Part shown: in pieces, positions 1-9,383 of the stretch
Layout: each line of letters starts with the position of its first letter
Position numbering within the stretch: position 1 is the stretch's first letter
Source of the DNA: Photobacterium sanguinicancri
GTDB lineage: Bacteria > Pseudomonadota > Gammaproteobacteria > Enterobacterales > Vibrionaceae
Assembly: GCF_002265265.1 (NCBI RefSeq)
Contig: NZ_NOIF01000029.1
Location: 1-37,358, forward strand
Length of the DNA stretch: 37,358 bases
Reading direction: 5' to 3'
Notes under the pieces: model-generated
What the model saw: the letters and a program-made list of their open reading frames with translations, nothing else
Database searches by the model: none
What the model was told of the DNA's origin: nothing
Translations under genes and position numbers: made by a program

Positions 1-77
1 CCTGACTCCGATAGAATATCGAAATCAGGCCTTACAAGCCGCTTAACTAAAATGTCCAACTTAATGGGGTCACTTCA
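1..77 (+). mobile_element. Right end of an IS3-family insertion sequence (partial)
   Basis: The first 77 bases hold the tail of a transposase frame (stop at 44-46) and then a terminal sequence at 53-77 that starts TGTCCAACTT and ends GGGGTCACTTCA. Read from outside inward it begins TGAAGTGACCCC and continues to TTGGACA, the pattern I know from IS3-family ends (TG...TGACCCC...GGACA). The rest of the element lies left of the window, so neither the left repeat nor a target duplication can be seen. Family assignment rests on recall of this motif and on the transposase tail. Confidence 0.7.
2..46 (+). CDS. IS3-family transposase OrfB, C-terminal 14 residues (partial)
   Basis: In the second plus-strand frame the first bases read LTPIEYRNQALQAA and stop at TAA 44-46. 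A T-P-x-E-Y/F-R motif close to the C-terminus is typical of the rve integrase domain of IS3-family OrfB transposases. The stop lies six bases before the terminal repeat at 53-77, as expected for this family. The catalytic DDE residues lie outside the window, so activity cannot be judged. Confidence 0.6.
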   Translation: MTPIEYRNQALQAA

Positions 78-82
78 TTTTT

Positions 83-94
83 AGCAGGCTTTTT
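83..94 (-). terminator. Possible half of a yjiH terminator, split by the IS end
   Basis: Bases 83-94 read AGCAGGCTTTTT. On the minus strand this is AAAAAGCCTGCT, the usual left arm of a bidirectional intrinsic terminator just after the yjiH stop. The matching arm AGCAGGCTTTTT is not found within the next tens of bases in that direction, where the IS end begins at 77. This suggests the element inserted into the terminator loop. It is inference from half a structure. Confidence 0.35.
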
Positions 95-124
95 GACGTT
101 TGAATTTGTGCTCTAAGTGATAGC

Positions 125-1492
125 TTAGAAAATGATGTGTGCCATCAAAGCGATAACCGGCAAGGTTACTAAGGTACGTAAAATGAAAATCACAAATAGC
201 TCCCATGGTTTCACTGGGATTTTACTGCCAATCAGTAGCGCACCAATTTCAGACATGTAAATCAGCTGAGTAACCGACATTGCTGCAATCACAAAGCGGG
301 TTAAGTCACTCTCAATGCTGGCAGCTAAAATTGAAGGCAAGAACATGTCAGCAAAGCCGACAACAATGGTTTTCGATGCTGCCGCTGCTTCCGGAATATG
401 TAGCAGCTCCAGTAGCGGGATAAATGGCATGCCTAGGTAGTTAAAGACTGGAGTATTCTCTGCAATAACCAGGGCAACTGTACCAATCGCCATTACAACG
501 GGTAGCACCCCAAAGACCATGTCCATGGCATTTTTAATACCATCAATAACCACTTTACGCATGCTCGTCACTTGGCTGGCTTTCAGTAAACCTTGTTCTA
601 AGCCAAAGCGGATCGCCGTGCTGCCTTCTGGAATGGCTTCGTGGTCGACAAGATCGGTTGAGCCATCGATGTATTGGTTTCTTTTCCAAGACAGCGGCGG
701 TAAACGCGGCACGATAACAGCAGCGGCAAAACCGGCCAAACATACAGTGAGGTAGAACGGGGCAAACAGGTGCTCAAGGTTTACTTGGGCAATCACAACC
801 AAACTGAAAGTAATAGAGACAGCGGTGAAGGTGGTACCGATAACGGCGGCTTCGCGTTCGGTGTAAATTTTATCTTCGTACTGCTTGCTGGTCATTAGTA
901 CGCCAACGCTGCCGTCGCCAAGCCATGATGCAATGCAGTTAACCGCTGAACGACCTGGTAGACCAAAGATCGGGCGCATCACTTTTGCGAACAAAGCGCC
1001 AAAGAACTCCAGTAAGCCAAAATTTAGCAGCAGTGGTAATAGTAGGCCTGCAAAGATAAAGACAGAGAATAGTACAGGTAGTAGATCATGTAAGACCAAG
1101 CCGCCTGTCGCGCCGTCATAAATCATGGCAGGGCCGACTTCAAAGTAAGTCATGACCACAAAAATAGCGCCAAGCTGCTGTACCACAAACCACGCAAGGG
1201 AAGGGTTCAATAAACCACTCAAAAAATTGTTGTCTAAAATAGCGCGTGGTTTAACGATTTTTGTTGCGATGGTCGCGAGTGCGGTTGCTGTGATTGATAC
1301 AGTCACAATTGTGGTTAGCATGCCTTCAAACAGGGCTTGTACCGACTTAGCAAGCACCGCAATAGGAATGGTGATGCTGTCTTGGTAATTGATGGGCGCC
1401 ATAAACAAGAAAACCCCCAGTAGAGAAGGGATCAGGAACATCAGCCAGTTTGCTGTGGTGGGGTTCTTTAGATTGATTGTCTGTTCTTGCAT
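125..1492 (-). CDS. yjiH: YjiH family nucleoside-recognition (Gate) domain membrane protein
   Basis: A 455-residue inner-membrane protein with about ten hydrophobic segments. It has the features I associate with YjiH and the nucleoside-recognition (Gate) family: a glycine-rich loop around SWLGDGSVGVLM near residue 190, followed by the charged stretch EDKIYTEREAAVIGTTF. These domains are related to concentrative nucleoside transporters and spore-maturation proteins, but the substrate of YjiH is not established. The ATG at 1492 precedes a soluble, polar N-terminus (QEQTINLKN) before the first membrane segment. The gene stands alone and is divergent from the TraF-like gene. Its downstream side is cut short by an IS end 48 bases after the stop. 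Confidence 0.8.
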   Translation of the reverse strand: MQEQTINLKNPTTANWLMFLIPSLLGVFLFMAPINYQDSITIPIAVLAKSVQALFEGMLTTIVTVSITATALATIATKIVKPRAILDNNFLSGLLNPSLAWFVVQQLGAIFVVMTYFEVGPAMIYDGATGGLVLHDLLPVLFSVFIFAGLLLPLLLNFGLLEFFGALFAKVMRPIFGLPGRSAVNCIASWLGDGSVGVLMTSKQYEDKIYTEREAAVIGTTFTAVSITFSLVVIAQVNLEHLFAPFYLTVCLAGFAAAVIVPRLPPLSWKRNQYIDGSTDLVDHEAIPEGSTAIRFGLEQGLLKASQVTSMRKVVIDGIKNAMDMVFGVLPVVMAIGTVALVIAENTPVFNYLGMPFIPLLELLHIPEAAAASKTIVVGFADMFLPSILAASIESDLTRFVIAAMSVTQLIYMSEIGALLIGSKIPVKPWELFVIFILRTLVTLPVIALMAHIIF

Positions 1493-1845
1493 ACAACATC
1501 CGAATTTATTGTTGGTTGGAAAATTTATCTAATCAACTTAACGCATAACCATTCACTGATATATCGTAAATAGCCAGACGAATATTACATAGAATTGCGT
1601 GTTGATGGAATACTAAATCGGATAATTTGCTTTTTTATGCGTGATTGTGTCGACTGTGACGCCTTGCCAGCGTAATTATTCAGTTAGATTTTAGGCCAAA
1701 AGGAGAATTAAAAAGCAAGCCTGTATTCAATGTAAATTAATGCTTTTACTCTATGATATTGATAGATATATATTTACGTCATTTTGACCGATATAATCCC
1801 CGCGCATTTGCGCTTTCAATAAAAAATGATAATTAAATAGGGATT
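1493..1845. promoter_or_regulatory. Divergent intergenic region, yjiH / TraF-like gene
   Basis: This 353-base AT-rich gap holds no supportable ORF. The clearest signal is a consensus -10 hexamer TATAAT at 1792-1797, about 50 bases before the TraF-like ATG. I see no good -35 at normal spacing, so the promoter may need an activator or be weak. The TraF-like start is preceded by AGGGA at 1838-1842. I found no convincing operator or promoter for yjiH. Confidence 0.4.
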
Positions 1846-3006
1846 ATGAATATTAATCGTAGTGGTATCTCATTAATGGTTGCGGCAGCTTTGCCGTTGG
1901 TATCTTTTTCGTCTGCAGCTTACACAGGTATGGATGCACGTGGCGGAGCTATGGGTGGTACGGGTGTTGCGTCTGCCAGTTATTTAACTGCTGCGTTTTA
2001 CAACCCAGCGATGGCAACAAATTATAAAAGCAATGATGACTTTGGTATGTTGCTACCAAGCATCAATGTCAGCGCACATGATGCTGATGACATGATGACC
2101 AAACTAGATGATTTCCAAAACTTGAATGATCGTTTGGAAAACGATCCAAGTGTACGTGGTGAGTGGGAAGATGCGTTGCGTGCATTGGATAACGGCCAAA
2201 TAGCAGCAGAAACCAAAGTCGGTATGGTGGTATCTATCCCTAACCGTTTTGTGAGTGCTAGCCTATTTGCGAAAGCAAGTGTTGCGGCGTTTGCGGTTAC
2301 CGAGGTGGCTGAGAGTGATTTTACCAACCCAAATCCAAATGACCTAGATTCGATGGCAACAGGTCTTGCGGGTGGTACGGTTGATTTGGGTGTGACACTA
2401 GCGAAATCTTTTGAGCTTAGCGCTTACGGTAAGCGTTTCTCTGTGGGGGTATCGCCTAAATTCCAAACGCTGGTTGCGCTAAACATGATGGAAAGCGTGA
2501 GTACCTTTGATTTTGAGATTGATGATCCAGAGCAAAGCTCAGCATTCAATATGGATTTGGGTGTGTCTTACCAGCCAGTTGAAAATGTGACGATTGGTTT
2601 TTCTGCGATGAATCTTATCTCGCAAGAGCTAGAAACCAACAAGATCATTGGTGATGAAGGCAAAAGCTACAGCGCGACCTTCATGGTTGAGCCACAGTAC
2701 AAGCTAGGTGCCGCTTATGCCAATGGTTGGTTTACCGTGGCGGCAGATGTTGATCTAAATAAACAACAATCCTTTAAGCAGTTTGATTACAGCACACAGT
2801 TTGCAAAGCTGGGTGTTGAGCTAGATGCATGGCAATGGGCGCAGTTGCGTGCAGGTTACAGCCACAGCATGACAGATCACGCTGAGAGCTTAATGACGGC
2901 TGGTATTGGTTTCACACCGTTTGGTGCATTTGGTTTCGACCTAGCGGGTCAGTTCGGTCAAGACAATAACTACGGTGTATCTGCGCAGTTAGTGTTTACA
3001 CTATAA
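1846..3006 (+). CDS. TraF-like (TraF_2 / FadL-related) outer-membrane beta-barrel protein
   Basis: A 386-residue exported protein. The N-terminus is a signal peptide (hydrophobic stretch to about residue 24, likely cleaved near SSA-AYTG). The mature start has the motif GGAMGGTGVASASYLTAAFY followed by NPA, found in FadL/OmpP1 barrels and in the chromosomal 'conjugal transfer protein TraF' family (PF13729). The rest alternates short polar and aromatic strands and ends in VSAQLVFTL, a barrel-type C-terminus with an aromatic residue near the end. Despite the family name, no conjugation genes are nearby. It is a single gene between a divergent and a convergent neighbour, with a strong terminator after it. 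Function unknown; small hydrophobic solute uptake is a guess from the FadL likeness. Confidence 0.75.
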   Translation: MNINRSGISLMVAAALPLVSFSSAAYTGMDARGGAMGGTGVASASYLTAAFYNPAMATNYKSNDDFGMLLPSINVSAHDADDMMTKLDDFQNLNDRLENDPSVRGEWEDALRALDNGQIAAETKVGMVVSIPNRFVSASLFAKASVAAFAVTEVAESDFTNPNPNDLDSMATGLAGGTVDLGVTLAKSFELSAYGKRFSVGVSPKFQTLVALNMMESVSTFDFEIDDPEQSSAFNMDLGVSYQPVENVTIGFSAMNLISQELETNKIIGDEGKSYSATFMVEPQYKLGAAYANGWFTVAADVDLNKQQSFKQFDYSTQFAKLGVELDAWQWAQLRAGYSHSMTDHAESLMTAGIGFTPFGAFGFDLAGQFGQDNNYGVSAQLVFTL

Positions 3007-3030
3007 GCCACTGACTTCAGTTGATGCATT

Positions 3031-3064
3031 AAAAAAGGGAAGCTAACTGCTTCCCTTTTTTTTT
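3031..3064. terminator. Bidirectional intrinsic terminator, TraF-like gene / gor
   Basis: A seven-base stem GGGAAGC / GCTTCCC with loop TAACT is flanked by six A on the left and about nine T on the right. It can therefore stop transcription from both the TraF-like gene and the convergent gor gene. Confidence 0.9.
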
Positions 3065-3118
3065 CTCAAATCTTGTTATCTCGAATCTTGTTTTCTCGAA
3101 TTTTATTGTCTTAAATTC
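3064..3118. repeat. Short tandem repeat, 15-bp unit, about 3.7 copies
   Basis: Three consecutive 15-base units read TCTCAAATCTTGTTA, TCTCGAATCTTGTTT and TCTCGAATTTTATTG (3064-3108), followed by a partial unit TCTTAAATTC (3109-3118). The array fills the gap between the terminator and the gor stop codon. Copies differ at a few positions, so it is not a recent perfect expansion. Confidence 0.8.
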
Positions 3119-3127
3119 AGAGTGCGA

Positions 3128-4483
3128 CTAGCGCATAGTCACGAATTCTTCCGAGCCTGTTGGGTGAATTGCCACAACTGCATCGAAGTCTGCTTTGGTT
3201 GCGCCCATTTTGATCGCAACACCAAAGCCTTGGATCATTTCATCAACCGTAAAGCCGATACCGTGAAGACCCACGACTGTTTCTTCTGGGCCTGCACACA
3301 CTAACTTCATCTTACAAGGTTGACGGTGAGCGGTTACTGCTGTGTACATCGCGGTAAAGCCAGATTTGTACACTTTCACATTGTCTTCGCCGTATTGTGC
3401 AATCGCTTCTGGTTCAGTCAGACCGATAGTACCAATTGGCGGGTGGCTAAATACCACGGTTGGGACTAGCTTGTAGTCCATCTTCGCGTTGGTTTTGCCG
3501 TTGAATAGGCGCTCAGATAACTGACGACCCGCTTTAACCGCGACAGGTGTTAGCTCGATACCGCCTTCCATGATATCGCCCACACAGTAAATGCCAGCTA
3601 CATTGGTTTGTTGGTATTCATCTACTTTGATGTAGCCACGGTCGTTGGTTTCAACACCAGTTGCCGCAAGGTTGATCTTGTCTGTGGTTGGGTGACGGCC
3701 AATCGCCCAGATGATTAAATCTGTGTTGTGTGATTCATCATTTTCAAAGTGCATGGTGAAGGTGCCATCTGCTTCTTTAACCACTTCTTTGGGAATTGAG
3801 TGGGTGTGCAAGGTTGGGCCTTCTGCATCCATCACTTCAACCAGTGTTTCTACGATCAGTGGATCGAAGCTACGCAGTGGCGATTCTTTACGCACGAATA
3901 GGTGAGTATCTGTGCCTAGTGCGCTCAGTACGCCTGCAATTTCTACTGCAATGTAGCCAGCACCAATAACGGCTGTACGTTTTGGTTGCTCGGTTAGCTC
4001 AAAGAAACCGTTTGAATCGATACCGTGGTCGGCACCAGGAATGTTTGGAATGGTTGGTTCACCGCCTACCGCAATCAGAATATGATCGGCAGTGTAATGC
4101 TCGCCGTTAACTTCAATGGTTTTTGCATCAATGAAGGTCGCAAAACCGTTGATCACTTCGACTTTATTATTGCCAAGGACATTGTCGTACGCTTGGTGAA
4201 TGCGACCAATGTAGGCTTCGCGACTTTCAACCAGTTTGCCCCAGTTGAATCCTTTAACATCGACATCAAAGCCGTAGTCTTTCGCGTAAAGGTGCATTGC
4301 TTCAGCAATCTGTGCGCCGTGCCACATTACTTTTTTAGGTACACAACCTACATTTACACAAGTACCGCCAAGGGCTTTTGCTTCTACAATCGCGACTTTT
4401 GCGCCGTACATTGAAGCTCGGTTTGCTGAGGCAATACCGCCGCTACCACCGCCGATACAAATATAATCAAAATGCTTCGCCAT
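3128..4483 (-). CDS. gor: Glutathione-disulfide reductase
   Basis: A 451-residue FAD-dependent enzyme of the pyridine nucleotide-disulfide oxidoreductase family. It reduces glutathione disulfide to GSH with NADPH in the cytoplasm. The FAD site [10 protein letters not shown] is at residues 11-20. The redox-active pair is Cys42/Cys47 in [13 protein letters not shown], the same numbers as in the E. coli enzyme. The NADPH-binding [11 protein letters not shown] lies in the middle, and the C-terminal HPTGSEE supplies the catalytic His of the partner subunit. I chose ATG 4483 over the in-frame GTG at 4495 because GGAG sits just upstream and the protein then starts MAKHFDY, as in homologues. It is monocistronic, with a bidirectional terminator downstream. 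Confidence 0.96.
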   Translation of the reverse strand: MAKHFDYICIGGGSGGIASANRASMYGAKVAIVEAKALGGTCVNVGCVPKKVMWHGAQIAEAMHLYAKDYGFDVDVKGFNWGKLVESREAYIGRIHQAYDNVLGNNKVEVINGFATFIDAKTIEVNGEHYTADHILIAVGGEPTIPNIPGADHGIDSNGFFELTEQPKRTAVIGAGYIAVEIAGVLSALGTDTHLFVRKESPLRSFDPLIVETLVEVMDAEGPTLHTHSIPKEVVKEADGTFTMHFENDESHNTDLIIWAIGRHPTTDKINLAATGVETNDRGYIKVDEYQQTNVAGIYCVGDIMEGGIELTPVAVKAGRQLSERLFNGKTNAKMDYKLVPTVVFSHPPIGTIGLTEPEAIAQYGEDNVKVYKSGFTAMYTAVTAHRQPCKMKLVCAGPEETVVGLHGIGFTVDEMIQGFGVAIKMGATKADFDAVVAIHPTGSEEFVTMR

Positions 4484-4605
4484 GACTTTCTCCACCTATT
4501 TGTAATTTTTTATCGCCATTTATTCTGGGTTTAGTGTAATGGAGAAAACTATGAGATACGAGCAGGAGTGGTGGGGATTGAAAAGAGAGAGAAAAGAGAT
4601 GTGAG

Positions 4606-4629
4606 CTGGCGAGCATTGTGACTCGCCAG
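4606..4629. terminator. Perfect hairpin downstream of rlmJ, weak terminator
   Basis: Arms CTGGCGAG and CTCGCCAG pair perfectly around an eight-base loop, 29 bases after the rlmJ stop. On the minus strand the following sequence is pyrimidine-rich (CTCACATCTCTTTTCTC) but has no clean T run, so it may be a weak or Rho-assisted terminator. Confidence 0.4.
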
Positions 4630-4658
4630 TCGATGTAACGTAATGGTGGGTGGCGCGA

Positions 4659-5498
4659 TTATTCCGGCACAATCCACTCAACAGTATTGAAACCCGTTAC
4701 CGGTGAAATAGCGTGTTGTAGCCACGGTAGAATCGCCTTCATTTGGCTTTCAAGTTTCCACGGTGGGTTAATTACAATCATGCCTGAGGCGGTCATACCA
4801 CGTTCTTCAGTATCAGGCTCTACGCCGAGTTCGATTTTTAGGATCTTACGGATACCTGTATCTTCTAAGCCTTTGATCATTTTATCGATGTTTTCGCGGT
4901 AAACCACAGGGTACCAAATAGCATAAGTGCCGGTAGCCCAACGTTTGTGGCTTTCACGGATGGCTTTTACCACATCCATGTATTCGCGTTTTAGTTCGTA
5001 CGGAGGGTCAATCAACACCACACCACGACGCTCTTTGGGTGGCAGGCTGCCTTTTAAGCGTGTAAATCCATCTTCTTTATAGATCTTCACTTGGCGATCG
5101 CCACGGAATTCTTGCAGTAAAAGCGGGAAGTCTGTTGGATGCAGCTCGGTTAATACCATACGGTCTTGACCGCGGATCTGTGCGCTCGCCACCTTAGGTG
5201 AACCCGGGTAGTAACGCAGCTCTTCACTGTCGTTCAGCATTTTGATCGCATCAATGTACGATGCAATCTCAGCTGGGATGTCGTCTCGCGACCAAATACG
5301 TGCGATCCCTTGAAGGAATTCACCCGTTTTTTCGCTACGCTCATCTTGTAAATCGTAACGGCCAACCCCTGAGTGGGTATCGTGGTAAACGAATGGTTTA
5401 TCTTTTTGCTTGAGCGAATCCAAAATCAGGCTTTGAACAATGTGTTTTACCACATCGGCATGGTTGCCTGCGTGGAAGCTATGACGATAACTCAGCAT
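4659..5498 (-). CDS. rlmJ: 23S rRNA (adenine(2030)-N6)-methyltransferase RlmJ
   Basis: A 279-residue SAM-dependent methyltransferase, the same size as E. coli RlmJ (YhiR). That enzyme methylates N6 of A2030 in 23S rRNA before subunit assembly. The N-terminal MLSYRHSFHAGNHADVVKH is nearly diagnostic of the family. The N6-adenine methylase catalytic motif DPPY is at residues 164-167. The ATG at 5498 gives this conserved N-terminus, so the start is secure. It lies divergent from prlC and downstream of nothing on its strand, so it probably has its own promoter in the 219-base gap. In E. coli rlmJ, gor and prlC are also neighbours. Confidence 0.95.
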   Translation of the reverse strand: MLSYRHSFHAGNHADVVKHIVQSLILDSLKQKDKPFVYHDTHSGVGRYDLQDERSEKTGEFLQGIARIWSRDDIPAEIASYIDAIKMLNDSEELRYYPGSPKVASAQIRGQDRMVLTELHPTDFPLLLQEFRGDRQVKIYKEDGFTRLKGSLPPKERRGVVLIDPPYELKREYMDVVKAIRESHKRWATGTYAIWYPVVYRENIDKMIKGLEDTGIRKILKIELGVEPDTEERGMTASGMIVINPPWKLESQMKAILPWLQHAISPVTGFNTVEWIVPE

Positions 5499-5717
5499 AA
5501 GGGGGTCTCTGCTACGAATAAGGATAGTGAGGCGCTATTATCGCCAAATCATGATGAATATCCAGTTTCGAAGGTGCTAAGCGCTGGCTTATTTAAGTTG
5601 CTGGCACATAATTAAAGCCGAATGGGACATTAATTTTTGCTCTAAGGTTAACTAAGGGATTGAATTTAACCACAGAAAGACACATTTAATAGGGATAACC
5701 TCATAAAGGATAAGCGC

Positions 5718-7760
5718 ATGTCAAACCCACTATTGACCATGACGGATCTGCCTCCGTTTTCTCTCATTAAAGCTGAGCACATTCAACCTGCTGTTGAACA
5801 AGCGATTGCTGACTGTCGTGCCAAGGTAGAAGAGGTATTGGCAAACGATGCGCCGCCAAGCTGGGATTCTATTTGTGAACCACTGGCGGAAACAGATGAT
5901 CGATTAAGCCAAATTTGGTCGCCTGTTTCTCATTTAAATGGTGTGAAAAACAGTGCTGAATTGCGTGAGGCTTACGAAGGTTGTTTACCTATGCTGTCTG
6001 ATTACGGCACGTGGGTTGGTCAACATAAAGGCTTGTACGAAGCGTACAAAGCGATTAAAGCGAGTGATGATTTTGCTGACATGAACCAAGCACAGCAAAA
6101 ATCGATCACCGATGCGTTAAAAGACTTTGAATTGTCAGGTATTGGTTTACCTGCTGATGAGCAACACCGCTATGGTGAAATCAGCAAGCGCCTATCAGAG
6201 TTAGCCTCAACCTTCAGTAATAATGTGTTAGATGCCACCATGGGGTGGAACAAGCAGGTAACAGATGAAGCTGAACTCACGGGTTTACCTGACTCAGCAC
6301 TGCAAGCCGCTCAAGCCGCTGCGCAAGCGAAAGAATTAGACGGTTACCTGTTTACGTTGGAAATTCCTTCTTACTTACCTATGATGACCTACTGTGATAA
6401 CAGTGCCTTACGCCAAGAAATGTACGAGGCGTTTGTGACCCGTGCGTCAGATCGAGGCCCGAACGCAGGAACATGGGATAACAGTGAGATCATTGCTGAG
6501 AAGCTGAAACTAAGCCATGAATTAGCACGCTTATTAGGTTTTAGCACTTATAGTGAAAAATCGCTGGCGACAAAAATGGCAGAGTCTCCAGCACAAGTGT
6601 TGGGCTTTTTGAACGATCTCGCCACTCGCGCCAAGCCACAAGGTGAGCGTGAAGTTGCTGAGTTACGCGCGTTTGCCAAAGATGAGTTTGGTGCCGATGA
6701 TCTGCAACCGTGGGATTTCGCGTTTTACAGTGAAAAACTAAAACAGCATCGCTACAGCATTTCGGATGAACAGTTACGCCCGTACTTCCCTGAGAAAACC
6801 GCAGTTGCGGGTTTGTTTGAAGTACTGAAACGTGTTTTCGGCATGGATGTGAAGCAGCGTGATGGTGTGGATGTCTGGGATGAAGCCGTTACTTTCTACG
6901 ACATCTTTGACAGCAAAGGTGAACTACGTGGTAGCTTCTACCTCGATTTATATGCTCGCGAGCACAAACGTGGCGGGGCATGGATGGATGAATGCATGGT
7001 GCGCCGCACTCGCATTGATGGCTCGTTGCAGACGCCGGTTGCTTACCTAACCTGTAACTTCAACAAGCCGATTGGTGATAAGCCAGCCTTATTTACCCAT
7101 GATGAAGTCGTGACACTATTCCATGAAACGGGTCATGGTATTCACCACATGCTGACCCAAATCGATGCACCTGCGGTATCGGGTATTAATGGTGTGCCTT
7201 GGGATGCCGTAGAGCTGCCGAGCCAATTCTTAGAAAACTGGTGTTGGGAGGAAGAAGCACTGGCGTTTATTTCGGGTCACTTTGAGACAGGCGAAGCCCT
7301 GCCAAAAGAAATGCTCGATAAAATGCTAGCGGCTAAAAACTTCCAATCAGCGATGGGTATTTTACGTCAGCTTGAATTTGGTCTGTTTGATTTTAGTCTA
7401 TACACCCAATACGACCCAGAGATTGGTGCGCAAGTGCTGGAAACCTTAGCTGACATTAAATCACGAGTGTCTGTTGTACAGGGCCCCGAGTGGGGACGTT
7501 TCCCACATAGCTTCAGCCATATCTTTGCGGGTGGTTATAGCGCAGGTTATTACAGCTACTTGTGGGCCGAACTATTGTCTGCTGATGCATTCTCTCGCTT
7601 CGAAGAAGAAGGGATCTTTAACCCACAAACGGGTGCTGATTTCTTGGATTGCATTTTAGAGCGTGGTGGCAGTGAAGAACCGATGACCTTGTTCAAACGC
7701 TTCCGTGGCCGTGAGCCACAGCTTGATGCGATGCTGCGTCATTGTGGTATTACTGGCTAA
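5718..7760 (+). CDS. prlC: Oligopeptidase A (M3 family zinc metallopeptidase)
   Basis: A 680-residue cytoplasmic peptidase of the thimet/M3 family, exactly the length of E. coli PrlC. It degrades small peptides, including cleaved signal peptides. The zinc motif HETGH is at residues 469-473, with the third ligand expected in the following helix (NWCWEEEAL region). There is no signal peptide. The start ATG is preceded by AAGGAT at 5707-5712. The E. coli gene belongs to the sigma-32 regulon. Here I see only a weak resemblance (TTGAA at about 5662, CACATTT about 15 bases on), too poor to call. A bidirectional terminator follows. Confidence 0.96.
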   Translation: MSNPLLTMTDLPPFSLIKAEHIQPAVEQAIADCRAKVEEVLANDAPPSWDSICEPLAETDDRLSQIWSPVSHLNGVKNSAELREAYEGCLPMLSDYGTWVGQHKGLYEAYKAIKASDDFADMNQAQQKSITDALKDFELSGIGLPADEQHRYGEISKRLSELASTFSNNVLDATMGWNKQVTDEAELTGLPDSALQAAQAAAQAKELDGYLFTLEIPSYLPMMTYCDNSALRQEMYEAFVTRASDRGPNAGTWDNSEIIAEKLKLSHELARLLGFSTYSEKSLATKMAESPAQVLGFLNDLATRAKPQGEREVAELRAFAKDEFGADDLQPWDFAFYSEKLKQHRYSISDEQLRPYFPEKTAVAGLFEVLKRVFGMDVKQRDGVDVWDEAVTFYDIFDSKGELRGSFYLDLYAREHKRGGAWMDECMVRRTRIDGSLQTPVAYLTCNFNKPIGDKPALFTHDEVVTLFHETGHGIHHMLTQIDAPAVSGINGVPWDAVELPSQFLENWCWEEEALAFISGHFETGEALPKEMLDKMLAAKNFQSAMGILRQLEFGLFDFSLYTQYDPEIGAQVLETLADIKSRVSVVQGPEWGRFPHSFSHIFAGGYSAGYYSYLWAELLSADAFSRFEEEGIFNPQTGADFLDCILERGGSEEPMTLFKRFRGREPQLDAMLRHCGITG

Positions 7761-7789
7761 CCTTTTGTTAGTAATTATCTGCCGATAAT

Positions 7790-7821
7790 AAAAAAGGCTC
7801 CTAGTGAAGGGAGCCTTTTTT
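7790..7821. terminator. Bidirectional intrinsic terminator, prlC / gppA
   Basis: A perfect 12-base inverted repeat, AAAAAAGGCTCC and GGAGCCTTTTTT, encloses an eight-base loop. It lies between the convergent prlC and gppA stops and has A and T runs on the two sides, so it works in both directions. Confidence 0.92.
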
Positions 7822-7863
7822 GATCGTACTAAAACAGTTATCGCATGAATAAGGTAATGCCGA

Positions 7864-9366
7864 TTAGGCCTCGTCATCCATGGCGATGATGTGCAACGGC
7901 CAACCCAAATCGGTTTGGCGGTTCGCTTCTTGCTGAAGTTCTGCATTGGTCAGCGGATTGCTGACAAGCCATGCGTTGGGTAACGATAGCGTGAGATTAT
8001 TGTCTTTTGCTGTTAGCGTCACTATTGGTTGATGCTGGTGGTCGCGACGATGACAAAGTATCACGGCTAATCGTAGTAAGCGTAGAATACGGGTTGCACT
8101 TGATGCAGATAAAGCATGCTGTTCTGGCAAGCTGGTGAGTGCTTCACGGTGACGACGAAGTAACTCGGCAATCAGGTGTTTCTGCGCACGGGTAAAGCCG
8201 GGCAGATCGATATGGTTGACCAAGTATGCCGCATGCTCGCCGCTTTTTTTGAACTCAATACTTGCGCCAATTTCATGCAAGGTACTGCTGGCATGAAGCA
8301 GGCAAGGGGCTTGCTGTTCAAGTTGCCATTCATCTTGGCAACTGGTGAGCAGGGTCATTGCGGTATTCGCTACATTATCGGCGTGAATCGCATCAAGCTG
8401 AAAGCGTCGTTGAACACTGTTGAGGGTGCGTTCACGAACATCATGATGACGCATTTGGCTCATCATTTCGTAAACCATACCTTCACGCAGTGCACCACCG
8501 GCAAGCGTCATGGTCTCGATATTGAGCGATTCAAACAGGGCGATAAGAATCGATAAACCACTCGGGAATACCAATGCTCGTTCTAAGGTTAACCCTTCAA
8601 TGTCTAAATCTTCCAAGCGTTCATATTGCATCGCCTGACGCTGCATGCGTTTCAATTTCTGCAGCGTAATAACTTCATCCATGCCTTGTGCCAGCATGAT
8701 TTCTTGTAAGGCTTGTACCGTGCCACTGGCACCCACACAGGTATCCCAGCCTAGCTGTTTGTACTGCGCTAAGATCGGATCAATGGCCGCTTTAGCTGCG
8801 GTAATAGCGGCGTCAAAGTTAGCGGCACTGAGTGCGCGGTCTTTGAAGTAACGTTCAAGCCAGGTGACACAGCCAATTTTTAGGCTAGTGAGGGCACTGG
8901 CATCAAATGCAGAACCAATGATGACCTCGGTACTGGCTCCGCCAATATCGACCACTAAGCGTTTGTCACTGCCACCTGAAGTATGCGCGACACCTTGGTA
9001 GATGATACGCGCCTCTTCTTCACCCGGAATAATATCAACCGGGTGACCGAGAATCGTTTTTGCTTTGGCAAGAAAAGTATCAGCATTTTCCGCTGTACGA
9101 AGCGCGGCGGTACCCACAATACGAATGCGCTCTGCGGGAATGTCTTGAAGACGTTCAGCAAATAGGCTTAGACATTCCCAGCCACGCTGCATGGCTTCAT
9201 CGCTGAGGATATTGTCGTGGTTTAACCCTGCGGCCAAACGCACTTTGCGCTTTATTTTTGCGAGTGTTTTAACACTGCCAGCAACTTCGCGGACAATCCA
9301 CATGTGAAAGCTGTTGGAGCCTAAATCAATCGCTGCGTACAAAGGTGATACTGAGCTTCTTTCCAT
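7864..9366 (-). CDS. gppA: Guanosine-5'-triphosphate,3'-diphosphate pyrophosphatase / exopolyphosphatase family
   Basis: A 500-residue Ppx/GppA-family phosphatase of the ASKHA fold. GppA converts pppGpp to ppGpp; the related Ppx hydrolyses polyphosphate. The N-terminal phosphate-1 motif [17 protein letters not shown] starts at residue 11, the second [10 protein letters not shown] loop follows, and a helical HD-like domain is at the C-terminus. I prefer GppA because the gene lies directly downstream of rhlB, 17 bases away on the same strand, as in E. coli, and because the N-terminus matches E. coli GppA. Polyphosphatase activity cannot be excluded from sequence. The start ATG at 9366 has only a poor ribosome binding site, so translation may be coupled to rhlB. 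Confidence 0.9.
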   Translation of the reverse strand: MERSSVSPLYAAIDLGSNSFHMWIVREVAGSVKTLAKIKRKVRLAAGLNHDNILSDEAMQRGWECLSLFAERLQDIPAERIRIVGTAALRTAENADTFLAKAKTILGHPVDIIPGEEEARIIYQGVAHTSGGSDKRLVVDIGGASTEVIIGSAFDASALTSLKIGCVTWLERYFKDRALSAANFDAAITAAKAAIDPILAQYKQLGWDTCVGASGTVQALQEIMLAQGMDEVITLQKLKRMQRQAMQYERLEDLDIEGLTLERALVFPSGLSILIALFESLNIETMTLAGGALREGMVYEMMSQMRHHDVRERTLNSVQRRFQLDAIHADNVANTAMTLLTSCQDEWQLEQQAPCLLHASSTLHEIGASIEFKKSGEHAAYLVNHIDLPGFTRAQKHLIAELLRRHREALTSLPEQHALSASSATRILRLLRLAVILCHRRDHQHQPIVTLTAKDNNLTLSLPNAWLVSNPLTNAELQQEANRQTDLGWPLHIIAMDDEA

Positions 9367-9383
9367 AGATTTATCGATTCTTA

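Noticed and set aside
1846-3006. Evidence of a conjugation system from the TraF-like name
   Set aside because: The protein is a chromosomal barrel of the TraF_2 group, and no type IV secretion, relaxase or pilus genes occur anywhere in the window.
4025-4414. 129-codon open frame antisense to gor
   Set aside because: It lies wholly inside the clearly coding gor gene and its product has no recognisable features; it is a shadow frame.
5662-5690. Heat-shock (sigma-32) promoter before prlC
   Set aside because: TTGAA and CACATTT are present, but the -10 lacks the CCCC core and the spacing is about 15, so the resemblance is too weak although the E. coli gene is heat-inducible.
8176-8556. 126-codon open frame antisense to gppA
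   Set aside because: It overlaps a well-conserved gene on the opposite strand and shows no plausible start signal or domain.
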